NCBI RefSeq assembly: GCF_024331145.1
Contig: NZ_JANDJO010000003.1
Location: 496,001-560,000, forward strand
DNA length: 64,000 nucleotides
Direction of reading: 5' to 3'
From: Shimia sp. CNT1-13L.2
GTDB lineage: Bacteria; Pseudomonadota; Alphaproteobacteria; Rhodobacterales; Rhodobacteraceae
Below the pieces are notes generated by a model, which was not told where the DNA came from, did no database searches, and saw only the letters and a program-made list of their open reading frames with translations. Shown here piece after piece: positions 30,184 to 39,774 of the stretch (position 1 is its first letter; the number at the start of each line of letters is the position of its first letter). The position numbers were made by a program, and so were the translations under genes.

Positions 30184-30519
30184 TTAATGGCCTGCGGTCT
30201 TGGAAAACAGGTTAATGACCACGATTCCGGCGAGGATCATGCCGATCCCGATCACCGCGGGCAGGTCCAGCTTCTGTTGCAGCCAGAAATAGCCGATGAT
30301 CGCCACCAGAACGATGCCCAGCCCGGACCAGATCGCATAGGTGATGCCAATGGGCAAAACCCGAAGCGTCATGCTGAGCAGGTAGAAGGAAATGGCATAG
30401 CCGATCAGCACCACAAGCGAGGGGATCAGCCGTGTGAACTGGTGGCTGAGTTGCAGGGCCGTGGTGGCAATTGTCTCGGCAATCACTGCCAGAAGAAGGA
30501 TGATATAGGTCTTGGCCAT
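30184..30519 (-). CDS. Small multidrug resistance (EmrE-like) exporter
   Basis: 111 aa, four-helix SMR-family antiporter that swaps protons for cationic drugs or quaternary ammonium. The essential membrane glutamate is Glu15 in AVIAETIATT, and the helix-3 signature YAIWSGLGIVLV and the LDLPAVIGIGMI helix 4 match the EmrE/Qac subtype more than the guanidine (Gdx) subtype. No guanidine riboswitch was recognised in its 85-base upstream gap. It functions as a dimer; a single gene fits the dual-topology homodimer type. Confidence 0.9.
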   Translation of the reverse strand: MAKTYIILLLAVIAETIATTALQLSHQFTRLIPSLVVLIGYAISFYLLSMTLRVLPIGITYAIWSGLGIVLVAIIGYFWLQQKLDLPAVIGIGMILAGIVVINLFSKTAGH

Positions 30520-30604
30520 CGCTTGAACTCCTGCGCCGTCCTTGATCCCCCGCTACCGCGCGGCAATCGATTTGCCAATCCGAATTCGTGCGGGACGCGG
30601 CGTT

Positions 30605-31225
30605 TCAGGTGGCGATATAGCGGTCGCGGCGATGGTTGGTGGCAATCACGACGTTGGTGACAATGGCCCCCAGAAGCGACCAGCCCACGGTGGCAGGCGC
30701 AAACAGGAAGATCGCCAGCGTGAAGACACAGGCATCGAACCCAAGCTGAACCCAGCCCGCCTTGATGCCGCGCGTGTCCTGCAACCAGACCGCAACGATC
30801 CCAACGCCACCAAGGGTGGCGCCGTGGCGGAACAGGACGAGCAGGCCTGTACCGGCCGTCACGCCGGCCAGAACCGCCGCCGCGCCGGGGTGCAGATCGC
30901 TCAGCTGCATGACCTGCGGAAGAAGGCTGGTCCAGAGCGTCAACGCGCCCACGGCGGCAAAGGTCTTGAGCGTGAACCGCCAGCCCATCCGGTAGATCGC
31001 CACTGCGTAGAAGGGCAGGTTCAAAACGAAGAACACTGCCCCGAAACTCCAGCCGCCCCAATAGGCGGTCAACAGAGACAGGCCGGCAATCTGGCCGGTG
31101 ATCAACTGGCTCGCCTGCAGAAACTGGACCGAGAGGGCAACAAGCAGCGTGCCCACGACAAGGCCCTGCACGTCTTCGCGCGGCGCATGTCTGTCGGCAG
31201 GGGCGGTTTCAAGCAGGAATGTCAT
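30605..31225 (-). CDS. YitT-family membrane protein
   Basis: About 206 aa; the ATG giving MTFLLETAP is preferred to an upstream ATG at 31297. Five to six hydrophobic segments with the family-like pattern SQLITGQIAGLSLL and RHGATLGGVGIVAVWLQD; the second is a typical YitT glycine-rich stretch. It lacks the C-terminal soluble DUF2179 domain found in many Gram-positive members, so it is the short proteobacterial form. Transport or other function is not established. It reads in the same direction as the SMR gene, 85 bases upstream of it. Confidence 0.8.
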   Translation of the reverse strand: MTFLLETAPADRHAPREDVQGLVVGTLLVALSVQFLQASQLITGQIAGLSLLTAYWGGWSFGAVFFVLNLPFYAVAIYRMGWRFTLKTFAAVGALTLWTSLLPQVMQLSDLHPGAAAVLAGVTAGTGLLVLFRHGATLGGVGIVAVWLQDTRGIKAGWVQLGFDACVFTLAIFLFAPATVGWSLLGAIVTNVVIATNHRRDRYIAT

Positions 31226-31325
31226 GCGCTGGTTTTTCCGCCCAATGGCGGTTTTGTCCAGCGCAGCAGGGGAATACCGGCCATGCATCAGGTGCAAATA
31301 TGGCCGCTATCCGCATGATTTGCCG

Positions 31326-32492
31326 TCAGGTATTGGCCTCGAACCACGCCCGAATGGGCACTTGCAGATGCGCCCAGACAGCAGGAGCGCCGCGCGTTAC
31401 CTTGGTGCCGACCCGCGCTTCCACCTGTTCATAGGTGACGTTGTAGTCCACCCACGACCGCCCGCCGGTCTTGAGGTTGGCAAGGCAGGGCTGCACGCGG
31501 TCAATGGACTTGGCAAACACCGCGTCATCGCTTTCGGCGGCTTCGAATTCTTCCCAGAGGGTGCGCAGTGCGGCCGCCTGATCCTCCGGCAACAGGCCAA
31601 AGATGCGATCCGCCGCGCGGGCCTCTGCCTCCTGGATTTCCGCGCTGCCATGCGCCGCGCCATCCTGTGAATGGATCGGCACATCGCCCACGTCGATTTC
31701 GACAAGGTCGTGGATCAAAAGCATCTGGATCACGCGATCGGCGTTCACCGGGCGATTGGCGTGTTCGGCAAGGATCATCGCATAAAGCGCGATATGCCAG
31801 CTGTGTTCACCGGAATTCTCCTGCCGCGCTGCATCCAGCGTCATGGTCGCGCGCATGACCGTCTTGAGGCGATCCGCCTCGTTCAGGAAATCGATGCGCG
31901 TGGTGACATCGCCAGCGTCGCTGGTCGAGGTGCCGTGCAACAGCGCGTTGGCATGGGCATAGGCCGCCGGAAACACGTGCTGAAGCCTGCGGGCGCGGCC
32001 TGTATCGAGGTTCTCGCGCACGATCTCGACATGTTCCGGCAGGGGCTCGGGCGCACAGAGGGCCTGAAACAGCGGCTGGCTGTGATCCAGCATCTTGGCA
32101 AAAGCCGCATCCGGGGTTTCGCCCGCCTCGAACTCGGTCCAGAGGGCAAGGCAGTCTGCCGCCTGATCCTGAGGCAAAAGCGAAAACAGGCGGTGCGCGG
32201 CCTGTTCCTCACGTGCGGCCACCTCGGCCCAGTCCACGCTCTCATGGATCGGATGATCGCCAACGTCGATCTCGACAAGGTCATGCAGCAACAGCATCCG
32301 GATCGCCCGTGGAACCGATACGCCATCTGCCGAAATCGGTGCAAAAGCAAGGGCATAGAGGGCGACGTGCCAGCTGTGCTCGGCGCTGTTTTCCCGTCGG
32401 GACAGGTCCTGCAACACGTTGGAGCGCAAGACGGATTTCAGGCGATCCGCCTCGTTCAGAAAGGCAATCTGCCGGGCAATCCTGTCGTTCAT
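31326..32492 (-). CDS. Tandem HD-domain (YfbR/HDDC2-like) protein
   Basis: 388 aa made of two homologous HD-phosphohydrolase units of about 190 aa. Both contain FLNEADRLK, an ENS(A/G)EHSWH metal-binding segment, LLHDLVEIDVGD or LIHDLVEIDVGD with the HD pair (near residues 70 and 261), and a following PIH. Single-domain relatives (YfbR-like 5'-nucleotidases, HDDC2) are usually dimers, so this looks like a fused pseudo-dimer with both sites intact. The likely substrate is a (deoxy)nucleoside monophosphate, by family. The ATG overlaps the stop of the upstream 76-aa gene (TGATG), so the pair is coupled. Confidence 0.85.
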   Translation of the reverse strand: MNDRIARQIAFLNEADRLKSVLRSNVLQDLSRRENSAEHSWHVALYALAFAPISADGVSVPRAIRMLLLHDLVEIDVGDHPIHESVDWAEVAAREEQAAHRLFSLLPQDQAADCLALWTEFEAGETPDAAFAKMLDHSQPLFQALCAPEPLPEHVEIVRENLDTGRARRLQHVFPAAYAHANALLHGTSTSDAGDVTTRIDFLNEADRLKTVMRATMTLDAARQENSGEHSWHIALYAMILAEHANRPVNADRVIQMLLIHDLVEIDVGDVPIHSQDGAAHGSAEIQEAEARAADRIFGLLPEDQAAALRTLWEEFEAAESDDAVFAKSIDRVQPCLANLKTGGRSWVDYNVTYEQVEARVGTKVTRGAPAVWAHLQVPIRAWFEANT

Positions 32493-32722
32493 CACTCGGC
32501 CAGTTCGAATCCCTTGGCCTTGAGCCGCGCCGCGAGAAGCTCGCGGGCGCGGTCATTGGCGGCATAGACCCGCACGGCGGTCATGAAGGCCTCGTGCATG
32601 GTCGAAGAGGTGGCCTGCAAGACCTTGGCGATGTCCTGAACCAGCATATCGTCACCGGTGGCGCGTTCCGCCTCGATCACCTGCAGGGCCAGCTTGTTGG
32701 CAAGGTCGTCGTAATAGGCCAT
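32492..32722 (-). CDS. Small conserved hypothetical protein (76 aa)
   Basis: Hydrophilic, mostly helical 76 aa protein (MAYYDDLANKLALQVIEAER...). No domain is recognised. It lies 3 bases after the hydrolase gene and its TGA overlaps the ATG of the tandem-HD gene, so it is the middle gene of a three-gene operon (hydrolase, this gene, HD protein). The tight overlaps on both sides support it as a real gene rather than chance. Confidence 0.65.
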   Translation of the reverse strand: MAYYDDLANKLALQVIEAERATGDDMLVQDIAKVLQATSSTMHEAFMTAVRVYAANDRARELLAARLKAKGFELAE

Positions 32723-32725
32723 CGC

Positions 32726-33382
32726 TTAGCGGGTGTTCTCGGTCAGACGGCGCTTCACGTAATCGGTCACGTTGCCAACCATCGTGTTCATATAGTCTTC
32801 GGTTTCAAAGAAGTGGCCCGCACCGTCGATCTGTTCGTGGGTGATCGTGATGCCTTTCTGCTCGTGCAGCTTGCCAACCAGCGCCTCGGTATCGGCGGGC
32901 GGGGCAACACGGTCATTGGTGCCGTTGATGATCAGGCCCGAAGACGGGCAGGGCGCCAGGAACGAAAAGTCGTACATGTTGGCCGGCGGGGCGACCGAGA
33001 TAAAGCCGGTGATCTCGGGGCGACGCATCAGAAGCTGCATGCCGATCCACGCGCCGAACGAAAAGCCTGCAACCCAGCAGTGCTTGGAGTTCGAGTTCAT
33101 CGACTGGAGATAATCCAGCGCCGAAGCCGCATCGGAAAGTTCACCAACCCCCTGGTCATATTCGCCCTGGCTGCGGCCAACGCCGCGGAAATTGAAGCGA
33201 AGGACGGTGAAGCCCATGTTGTAGAACGCATAGTGGAGGTTATAGACCACTTTGTTGTTCATCGTGCCGCCGAACTGTGGATGCGGATGCAGCACAATCG
33301 CGATCGGGGCGTCTTTTTCTTTTTGCGGGTGGTAACGGCCTTCGAGACGGCCTTCGGGTCCGGGAAAAATGACCTCGGGCAT
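32726..33382 (-). CDS. Alpha/beta hydrolase
   Basis: About 218 aa from the ATG giving MPEVIFPGPEG; an upstream ATG at 33442 lies in the regulatory palindrome region and is rejected. The nucleophile elbow is AGFSFGAWIG (GxSxG), the acidic residue is probably in NGTNDRVAPP, and the histidine is in DGAGHFFE. HPHPQFGGTMNNKVV and RFNFRGVGRSQGEYD are typical of the DUF-type hydrolases related to dienelactone hydrolase. The substrate is unknown. It is the first gene of the hydrolase/76-aa/HD operon and diverges from iscR across a 160-base gap. Confidence 0.85.
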   Translation of the reverse strand: MPEVIFPGPEGRLEGRYHPQKEKDAPIAIVLHPHPQFGGTMNNKVVYNLHYAFYNMGFTVLRFNFRGVGRSQGEYDQGVGELSDAASALDYLQSMNSNSKHCWVAGFSFGAWIGMQLLMRRPEITGFISVAPPANMYDFSFLAPCPSSGLIINGTNDRVAPPADTEALVGKLHEQKGITITHEQIDGAGHFFETEDYMNTMVGNVTDYVKRRLTENTR

Positions 33383-33421
33383 GGGGCTCCCTGTCTTTTG
33401 AACATGTGCCGAAGTATATTC

Positions 33422-33458
33422 TTGACGAATTTCCTCGGGCACCTTAGAACGGTTCTAA
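33422..33458 (+). promoter_or_regulatory. Predicted iscR-suf promoter with an Irr (ICE) box over the -10
   Basis: -35 TTGACG (33422-33427), 17-base spacer, -10 TAGAAC (33445-33450), transcription towards iscR. The perfect palindrome TTAGAA-CGG-TTCTAA (33444-33458) covers the -10 and start region; it matches the TTAGAAnnnTTCTAA core of the iron control element bound by Irr in alphaproteobacteria. A second inverted repeat, GTCGG-N6-CCGAC, follows at 33465-33480. Confidence 0.65.
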
Positions 33459-33542
33459 CTTATCGTCGGGCTAATCCGACAGCGCTGCTAGGGATGTATG
33501 CCCTGTGGCGCGCGACGTCAATCTATTCGCTGGAGGAACAGG

Positions 33543-34004
33543 ATGAAACTGTCGACGAAAGGCCGCTATGCTGTTGTCGCACTGGTCGATATCGCCCTTC
33601 AGCCCAGCGATACGCTGGTGACGCTTTCCGACATTTCCCAGCGACAGGACATTTCGCTGCCCTATCTGGAACAGCTTTTCGTGAAACTGCGTCGTGCTGG
33701 CATGGTTGACTCGGTGCGCGGGCCGGGTGGTGGCTACCGTCTTGCCAAGTCCACCTCGGACATTCGCATTGTCGACGTGCTAGCGGCGGTGGATGAAACC
33801 GTCTCCGCGCTTCACACCGGTGCCGGTGCCACTGGCGCGGTTTCGGGATCGCGTGCGCAGTCGATGGCAAACCGCCTCTGGGAGGGTCTGTCGGCCAACG
33901 TCTATGTCTTCCTGCATCAGACCCGTCTGTCGGACGTGGTTGAAAACGAGCTGGCCCCGTGTCCGGCCATTCCCAACATCTTTGCCGTGGTCGACGCTGA
34001 ATGA
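33543..34004 (+). CDS. iscR: Rrf2-family regulator IscR, Rhodobacterales single-cysteine type
   Basis: 153 aa DNA-binding regulator of iron-sulfur genes; the start MKLSTKGRYAVVAL matches the family and GGAGG lies 8 bases upstream. The winged helix (LSDISQRQDISLPYLEQLFVKL, then RGPGGGYRL) is intact. The loop that carries three cluster-binding cysteines in E. coli IscR is here HTGAGATGAVSGSRAQ, with none; the only cysteine is Cys140 near the C-terminus. R. sphaeroides IscR has been described as a new type with a single cysteine, which fits. It opens the suf operon and overlaps the next gene by 4 bases. Confidence 0.92.
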   Translation: MKLSTKGRYAVVALVDIALQPSDTLVTLSDISQRQDISLPYLEQLFVKLRRAGMVDSVRGPGGGYRLAKSTSDIRIVDVLAAVDETVSALHTGAGATGAVSGSRAQSMANRLWEGLSANVYVFLHQTRLSDVVENELAPCPAIPNIFAVVDAE

Positions 34005-35044
34005 ACCGCGTCTACCTCGATCATAATGCAACAACACCGCTGCGCCCCGAGGCGCGGGCGGCGATGATTGATGCGATGGACGTGGTCGGCAACCCGTCTT
34101 CGGTCCATGCGGAAGGACGCGCCGCCAAGGGCGTTCTGGAGCGCGCGCGGGGCGACATCGCCACCGCCTTTGGTGCCGATGGTGCCGACGTGATCTTCAC
34201 CGCCACGGCCACCGAGGCCGCCGCGCTGGCACTGGCGGGGCGTGATCTTCATGCAGGTGACATCGAACACGACGCGGTGGGGGCCTGGGTGACGTCTGAT
34301 CTTGCAGTTGATGGCAATGGGATCGTCTCAGTCACGGCACCGGAACGCACGACGCTTCAGGCCGCCAATTCGGAAACCGGCGTGATACAGACGCTGCCCG
34401 AGGGACTTGCCGTCAGCGACATGACACAGGCCTTTGGCAAGCTGCCGGTTGCCTTCAACTGGGCTGGTTGCCAGATGGCTCTGATTTCGGCGCACAAACT
34501 GGGCGGCCCCAAGGGGATTGGCGCCCTTGTCGTCAAGCGCGGCACCGACGTGCAGGCCATGATCAAGGGCGGCGGTCAGGAAATGGGCCGCCGGTCCGGC
34601 ACCGAAAACGTGATTGGCGCTGCAGGCTTTGCGGCCGCCGCAACGGCAGCAGCGCGCGATCTGGCCGATGGCGTCTGGGATCGGGTTGCAAATCTGCGCG
34701 ATTTGCTGGAAGAGACCCTTGCCGTAGACGCCAAAGATACCATTTTTGTCGGGAAAGGGGCGAAACGCCTTCCCAACACCCTCTGCCTGGCCACGCCGGG
34801 CTGGAAGGGAGAGACACAGGTGATGCAGATGGACCTCGCAGGCTATGCGATTTCCGCAGGCTCTGCCTGTTCGTCCGGCAAGGTGCGCGCCAGTCGCGTG
34901 CTCAAGGCAATGGGATACGAAGACGAGGTCGCCGCAGGGGCGATCCGGGTCTCTCTGGGGCCCGAAACAACGGAACAGGACGTGCTGGGTTTCGCGGATG
35001 CGTGGCTGACCCGGTACAGGAAACACCGCGCCCGTGCGGCGTGA
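34001..35044 (+). CDS. Cysteine desulfurase, NifS/IscS-like (short form)
   Basis: 347 aa class V aminotransferase-fold enzyme. Landmarks: [24 protein letters not shown] Lys166 in [10 protein letters not shown], Arg/Thr in [15 protein letters not shown], and the catalytic Cys290 in [11 protein letters not shown]. It is about 40-50 residues shorter than IscS, with a condensed N-terminal large domain ([14 protein letters not shown] replacing the usual SGATESNN loop). It starts inside the iscR stop and precedes sufB, so the operon encodes two desulfurases, this and SufS. Division of labour is unknown; it may supply sulfur for Fe-S assembly under different conditions. Confidence 0.88.
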   Translation: MNRVYLDHNATTPLRPEARAAMIDAMDVVGNPSSVHAEGRAAKGVLERARGDIATAFGADGADVIFTATATEAAALALAGRDLHAGDIEHDAVGAWVTSDLAVDGNGIVSVTAPERTTLQAANSETGVIQTLPEGLAVSDMTQAFGKLPVAFNWAGCQMALISAHKLGGPKGIGALVVKRGTDVQAMIKGGGQEMGRRSGTENVIGAAGFAAAATAAARDLADGVWDRVANLRDLLEETLAVDAKDTIFVGKGAKRLPNTLCLATPGWKGETQVMQMDLAGYAISAGSACSSGKVRASRVLKAMGYEDEVAAGAIRVSLGPETTEQDVLGFADAWLTRYRKHRARAA

Positions 35045-35061
35045 GCGAACAGGAGAATTAC

Positions 35062-36585
<1,524 letters not shown>

Positions 36586-36629
36586 CGGCGTCCGTCCCGG
36601 AGGCCATAACCGCCAGAGGCGTGTCGATC

Positions 36630-36986
36630 ATGAATGATTTCCCGACCAGAACACCAGAAAGCGAACCGCGCGTCGCGCGTGCTTTCTTTGCGCACTATTT
36701 CAGTGCGCAAATTCTGGGCCGTCTGGCTTTCACGAGTGGTCTGATCGGGGCGGCTTTCGGGTTCGTTCTCGCCGCAGCTACTGGCCTGATGCACCCGTTT
36801 CTGGGCTCGGTTCTGGGGGCTGGCTTGATGGCGATCCTCTTCAAGGTGGTTCTTGGTCGTCATGTCGCCGCCAAGCACCATGAACTTGATGAACACCATC
36901 GGGATCTGGCCCGCAATCGCGAAGCGGAAACGCAGCGCCAGATTGCAGAGATGAAAGCGCGCAAGGCAAAGGAGGAGCGGGCATGA
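36630..36986 (+). CDS. Small membrane protein within the suf operon (1)
   Basis: About 118 aa (ATG 36630; a GTG at 36621 is the alternative). Two hydrophobic helices, around LAFTSGLIGAAFGFVLAAA and FLGSVLGAGLMAILFKVV, are followed by a highly charged helical tail (HHELDEHHRDLARNREAETQ) that probably lies in the cytoplasm as a coiled coil. The N-terminus is soluble. No known family is recognised. Its stop overlaps the next gene by 4 bases. The placement between sufB and sufC is the only clue to role. Confidence 0.7.
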   Translation: MNDFPTRTPESEPRVARAFFAHYFSAQILGRLAFTSGLIGAAFGFVLAAATGLMHPFLGSVLGAGLMAILFKVVLGRHVAAKHHELDEHHRDLARNREAETQRQIAEMKARKAKEERA

Positions 36987-37171
36987 GCCGCAAACTCGAA
37001 AGCTTCATTCCCTTTGGGCTGCCCGTTCTGGGCGGGCTGCTGGGCGTGATCTGGGTCAACCTCAACAAGTTCGACTTCATCAATCCGGTTCTTGGCATCG
37101 GTCTCGGCGCCATCGCCGGCTGGGCCGCTGCCCGGATCATCCTCACAATCATCCGCAGGAGCCGTCACTGA
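36983..37171 (+). CDS. Small membrane protein within the suf operon (2)
   Basis: 62 aa with two hydrophobic segments (FGLPVLGGLLGVIWVNL and LGIGLGAIAGWAAARIIL) and a basic C-terminal end (IRRSRH). Start ATG overlaps the previous stop by 4 bases (ATGA) and its own stop shares one base with the next start, so it is translated as part of a chain. Unrecognised; function unknown. Confidence 0.65.
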   Translation: MSRKLESFIPFGLPVLGGLLGVIWVNLNKFDFINPVLGIGLGAIAGWAAARIILTIIRRSRH

Positions 37172-37371
37172 TGGAAACGATCAACCAGTTGATGCAGCAA
37201 TCCGTCGGCGTTGGCGCGGGCATCGCATTTGGCTCGATGGTGGGGTTCGGTATTCGCAAGCGGTCTGGAAAGACCGAGGGGCTGATTGGCGGCTCCGTGC
37301 TGGTGACCTCTGCTGTCGCCGGGATGGTCGCCATGAGCGTGATGATGCTGATCAAGTATATCGGAGGATAA
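37171..37371 (+). CDS. Small membrane protein within the suf operon (3)
   Basis: 66 aa with two hydrophobic, glycine-rich segments (VGVGAGIAFGSMVGFGI and SVLVTSAVAGMVAMSVMMLI) separated by the basic, presumably cytoplasmic loop RKRSGKTEG. It starts on the last base of the previous gene's stop and ends 3 bases before the YbjQ gene. Unrecognised. Its hairpin topology resembles that of its two neighbours, which suggests they form one membrane complex, an inference. Confidence 0.65.
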   Translation: METINQLMQQSVGVGAGIAFGSMVGFGIRKRSGKTEGLIGGSVLVTSAVAGMVAMSVMMLIKYIGG

Positions 37372-37374
37372 GAC

Positions 37375-37689
37375 ATGATCGTGACAACCACACCGAGCGT
37401 CGAAGGACGTAAGATCATCGACTACCGCGGCATCGTTGTTGGCGAGGCCATCATGGGTGCCAACGTGGTGCGCGATGTCTTTGCCTCGATCACCGATATC
37501 GTGGGCGGCCGTTCGGGCGCCTATGAAAGCAAACTGCAGGACGCCCGCGACACCGCGCTTGCAGAACTCCAACAACGCGCCACCGCCGTGGGCGCAGATG
37601 CCGTTGTCGGCGTCGATCTCGATTACGAAGTTGTAGGCCAGTCGATGCTGATGGTCTCGGCTTCGGGCACCGCAGTGGTGCTGGACTAA
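37375..37689 (+). CDS. YbjQ (UPF0145) family protein
   Basis: 104 aa, full length for YbjQ, a family that forms homopentamers and has been called a putative heavy-metal-binding domain. The family core is visible: [20 protein letters not shown], the helix [33 protein letters not shown], then a final strand [13 protein letters not shown]. It begins 3 bases after the third membrane protein and ends about 43 bases before sufC. The suf context would fit a metal- or cluster-related role, but that is inference. Confidence 0.9.
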   Translation: MIVTTTPSVEGRKIIDYRGIVVGEAIMGANVVRDVFASITDIVGGRSGAYESKLQDARDTALAELQQRATAVGADAVVGVDLDYEVVGQSMLMVSASGTAVVLD

Positions 37690-37732
37690 GGACAGGGGCC
37701 GCTTGGCCACAGGATACGCGAAGGAAGAAAAG

Positions 37733-38488
37733 ATGCTGGAAATCAAAGGCCTGAAGGTCAAACTTGAAGAAGAGGAAAAGCAGATCCTCAAAGGCGTGGA
37801 CCTGACCGTGGAAGCGGGCAAGGTACATGCGATCATGGGTCCGAACGGGTCCGGCAAATCGACGCTGTCCTATGTTCTGTCGGGCCGCGACGGATACGAA
37901 GTGACCGAGGGCGAAGCCACCCTTGATGGCGAAGACCTGCTTGAACTGGAAGCCGAAGAACGCGCCGCAGCCGGCCTGTTCCTTGCGTTCCAGTACCCGG
38001 TGGAAATTCCCGGCGTCAGCAACATGACCTTTCTGCGCACCGCCGTGAACGCACAGCGCAAGGCACGTGGTCAGGACGAAATGTCGGCCGCCGAATTCCT
38101 CAAGGTGGTGCGCGCCGAGGCCAAGAACCTCAAGATCGACGCGGATATGCTCAAGCGTCCGGTCAATGTCGGCTTCTCCGGCGGTGAGAAAAAGCGCAAC
38201 GAGATCCTCCAGATGGCGATGCTCGAGCCGAAGATGTGCATCCTTGACGAAACCGACTCCGGTCTCGACGTGGACGCCATGAAGCTGGTGTCCGAAGGTG
38301 TGAACGCCCTGCGTGATGCGGGCCGCAGCTTCCTTGTCATCACCCACTACCAGCGCCTGCTGGACCACATCAAACCCGACGTGGTGCACATCATGGCAGA
38401 CGGCCGCATCGTGAAAACCGGTGGCCCCGAGCTGGCGCTCGAAGTTGAAAACAACGGCTATGCCGACATCCTCGCGGAGATGGCATAA
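37733..38488 (+). CDS. sufC: Fe-S cluster assembly ATPase SufC
   Basis: 251 aa ABC-type ATPase that powers the SufBC2D scaffold. Walker A GPNGSGKST, signature SGGEKKRNEI, Walker B ILDETDSGLD and the switch histidine ITHYQRLL are all intact. The start is the ATG 37733 (MLEIKGLKVK) preceded by GAAGGAAGAAAAG; a TTG at 37703 would add ten unlikely residues. Its stop overlaps the sufD start (TAATG), so the two are coupled. Confidence 0.97.
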   Translation: MLEIKGLKVKLEEEEKQILKGVDLTVEAGKVHAIMGPNGSGKSTLSYVLSGRDGYEVTEGEATLDGEDLLELEAEERAAAGLFLAFQYPVEIPGVSNMTFLRTAVNAQRKARGQDEMSAAEFLKVVRAEAKNLKIDADMLKRPVNVGFSGGEKKRNEILQMAMLEPKMCILDETDSGLDVDAMKLVSEGVNALRDAGRSFLVITHYQRLLDHIKPDVVHIMADGRIVKTGGPELALEVENNGYADILAEMA

Positions 38489-39774
38489 TGGCTCTGGATG
38501 ATCTGAAAGTGTCGGCCACCGAGGCGCGTCTTGGCGCCATGGTGTTGCCCGACGTCGGATGCACCAAGGAGGCGCGCGAAGCCGCCCTTGGCCGTGTCCG
38601 TTCGATGGGCCTGCCGCATCGTCGCGACGAGTACTGGAAATACACCCGCCCTGACACGCTGGTTCAGCCCGAAGCGCCCAAGGCGTCGGTTCTGGAAGCG
38701 GATGAACCGCTGATGTTCCACGATGTGGATCGTCTGAAGATCTGGTTCGTTGATGGTGTCTTCAGCGCCGAGCTGTCCGATGACCTGAGCCTCGAAGGGG
38801 TTCAGATCGACCGTTTGGAAGATGTCTGCTGCAAAGATGACCACTGGGCAGAAGACCTCTACGGCACGTTGGAAGCCACCGGCCACGATCCGGTTCAGCG
38901 CCCGCTGGCCGCGCTCAACACCGCCTATGCCGGTGATGGCGTAACCATCCGCGTGACCGGCAAACCGTCCAAGCCGATCAGCCTGATCTACACCCACGAA
39001 GCCGACGACTCGGATGTGTTCCTGCACCACGTTGTCCGCGTCGAGAGCGGGGCAGAGGCAACCATTCTTGAAAACGGTCCGGCGGCTGCGCGCTTCAACA
39101 AGTGCATGGAGATCGACATCGCCGATGGCGGCAAGCTGCACCACGTCCGTGCGCAGGGCCGCGATCACGAGCGTCGCGCCATGACCCACATGTTCGCGCG
39201 TCTCGGCACCGAGTCGGTGTTCAAATCCTTCACCCTCACCGTGAACGGCGTCATGACCCGCAACGAATGCGTCATGACCCTGACCGGCGACGATGCCATT
39301 GCCCACGTGGCAGGGGCCTGTGTCGGTGACGGTGATTTCCACCACGACGACACCGTTTTCATCACGCATGACGCAGTGAACTGCGAAAGCCGCCAGGTGT
39401 TCAAGAAGGTGCTGCGCAACGGCGCGACCGGCGTGTTCCAGGGCAAGATCCTTGTTCAGCCCGGTGCCCAGAAGACCGACGGCTACCAGATCAGCCAATC
39501 GCTGCTTCTGGATGACGACAGCCAGTTCCTCGCCAAGCCGGAACTCGAGATCTATGCTGATGACGTGGCCTGTTCGCACGGCTCGACCTCGGGTGCGATC
39601 GACGAAGAGGGCCTGTTCTACCTGCGCGCCCGCGGCGTGCCCAAGGACATCGCGACCGACCTCCTGACACTCGCCTTCCTTGCCGAAGCGGTGGAAGAGA
39701 TCGAGGACGAGGAGCTCGCGGCTGAAATCATCGACCGTCTCGAAGGCTGGCTGACCCGGAGACGTCAGGCCTGA
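38488..39774 (+). CDS. sufD: Fe-S cluster assembly protein SufD
   Basis: 428 aa, normal SufD size; partner of SufB and SufC. Family marks are DEYWKYTRPD near the N-terminus, the beta-helix core with GVFQGKILVQPGAQKTDGYQ, and the conserved DDVACSHGSTSGAIDEEGLFYLRARGVP with the histidine thought to take part in cluster formation. It overlaps sufC by one base, and its TGA shares the A with the ATG of the next gene, so the reading chain continues without a gap into the YIP1-like genes. Confidence 0.96.
   Translation: MALDDLKVSATEARLGAMVLPDVGCTKEAREAALGRVRSMGLPHRRDEYWKYTRPDTLVQPEAPKASVLEADEPLMFHDVDRLKIWFVDGVFSAELSDDLSLEGVQIDRLEDVCCKDDHWAEDLYGTLEATGHDPVQRPLAALNTAYAGDGVTIRVTGKPSKPISLIYTHEADDSDVFLHHVVRVESGAEATILENGPAAARFNKCMEIDIADGGKLHHVRAQGRDHERRAMTHMFARLGTESVFKSFTLTVNGVMTRNECVMTLTGDDAIAHVAGACVGDGDFHHDDTVFITHDAVNCESRQVFKKVLRNGATGVFQGKILVQPGAQKTDGYQISQSLLLDDDSQFLAKPELEIYADDVACSHGSTSGAIDEEGLFYLRARGVPKDIATDLLTLAFLAEAVEEIEDEELAAEIIDRLEGWLTRRRQA

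Noticed and set aside
30520-30604. A guanidine riboswitch before the SMR exporter
   Set aside because: The gap is only 85 bases, no guanidine riboswitch motif is seen, and the protein is of the EmrE/Qac type.
28312-30660. A 782-codon plus-strand frame opposite typA
   Set aside because: Antisense shadow of typA; translation has no family features.
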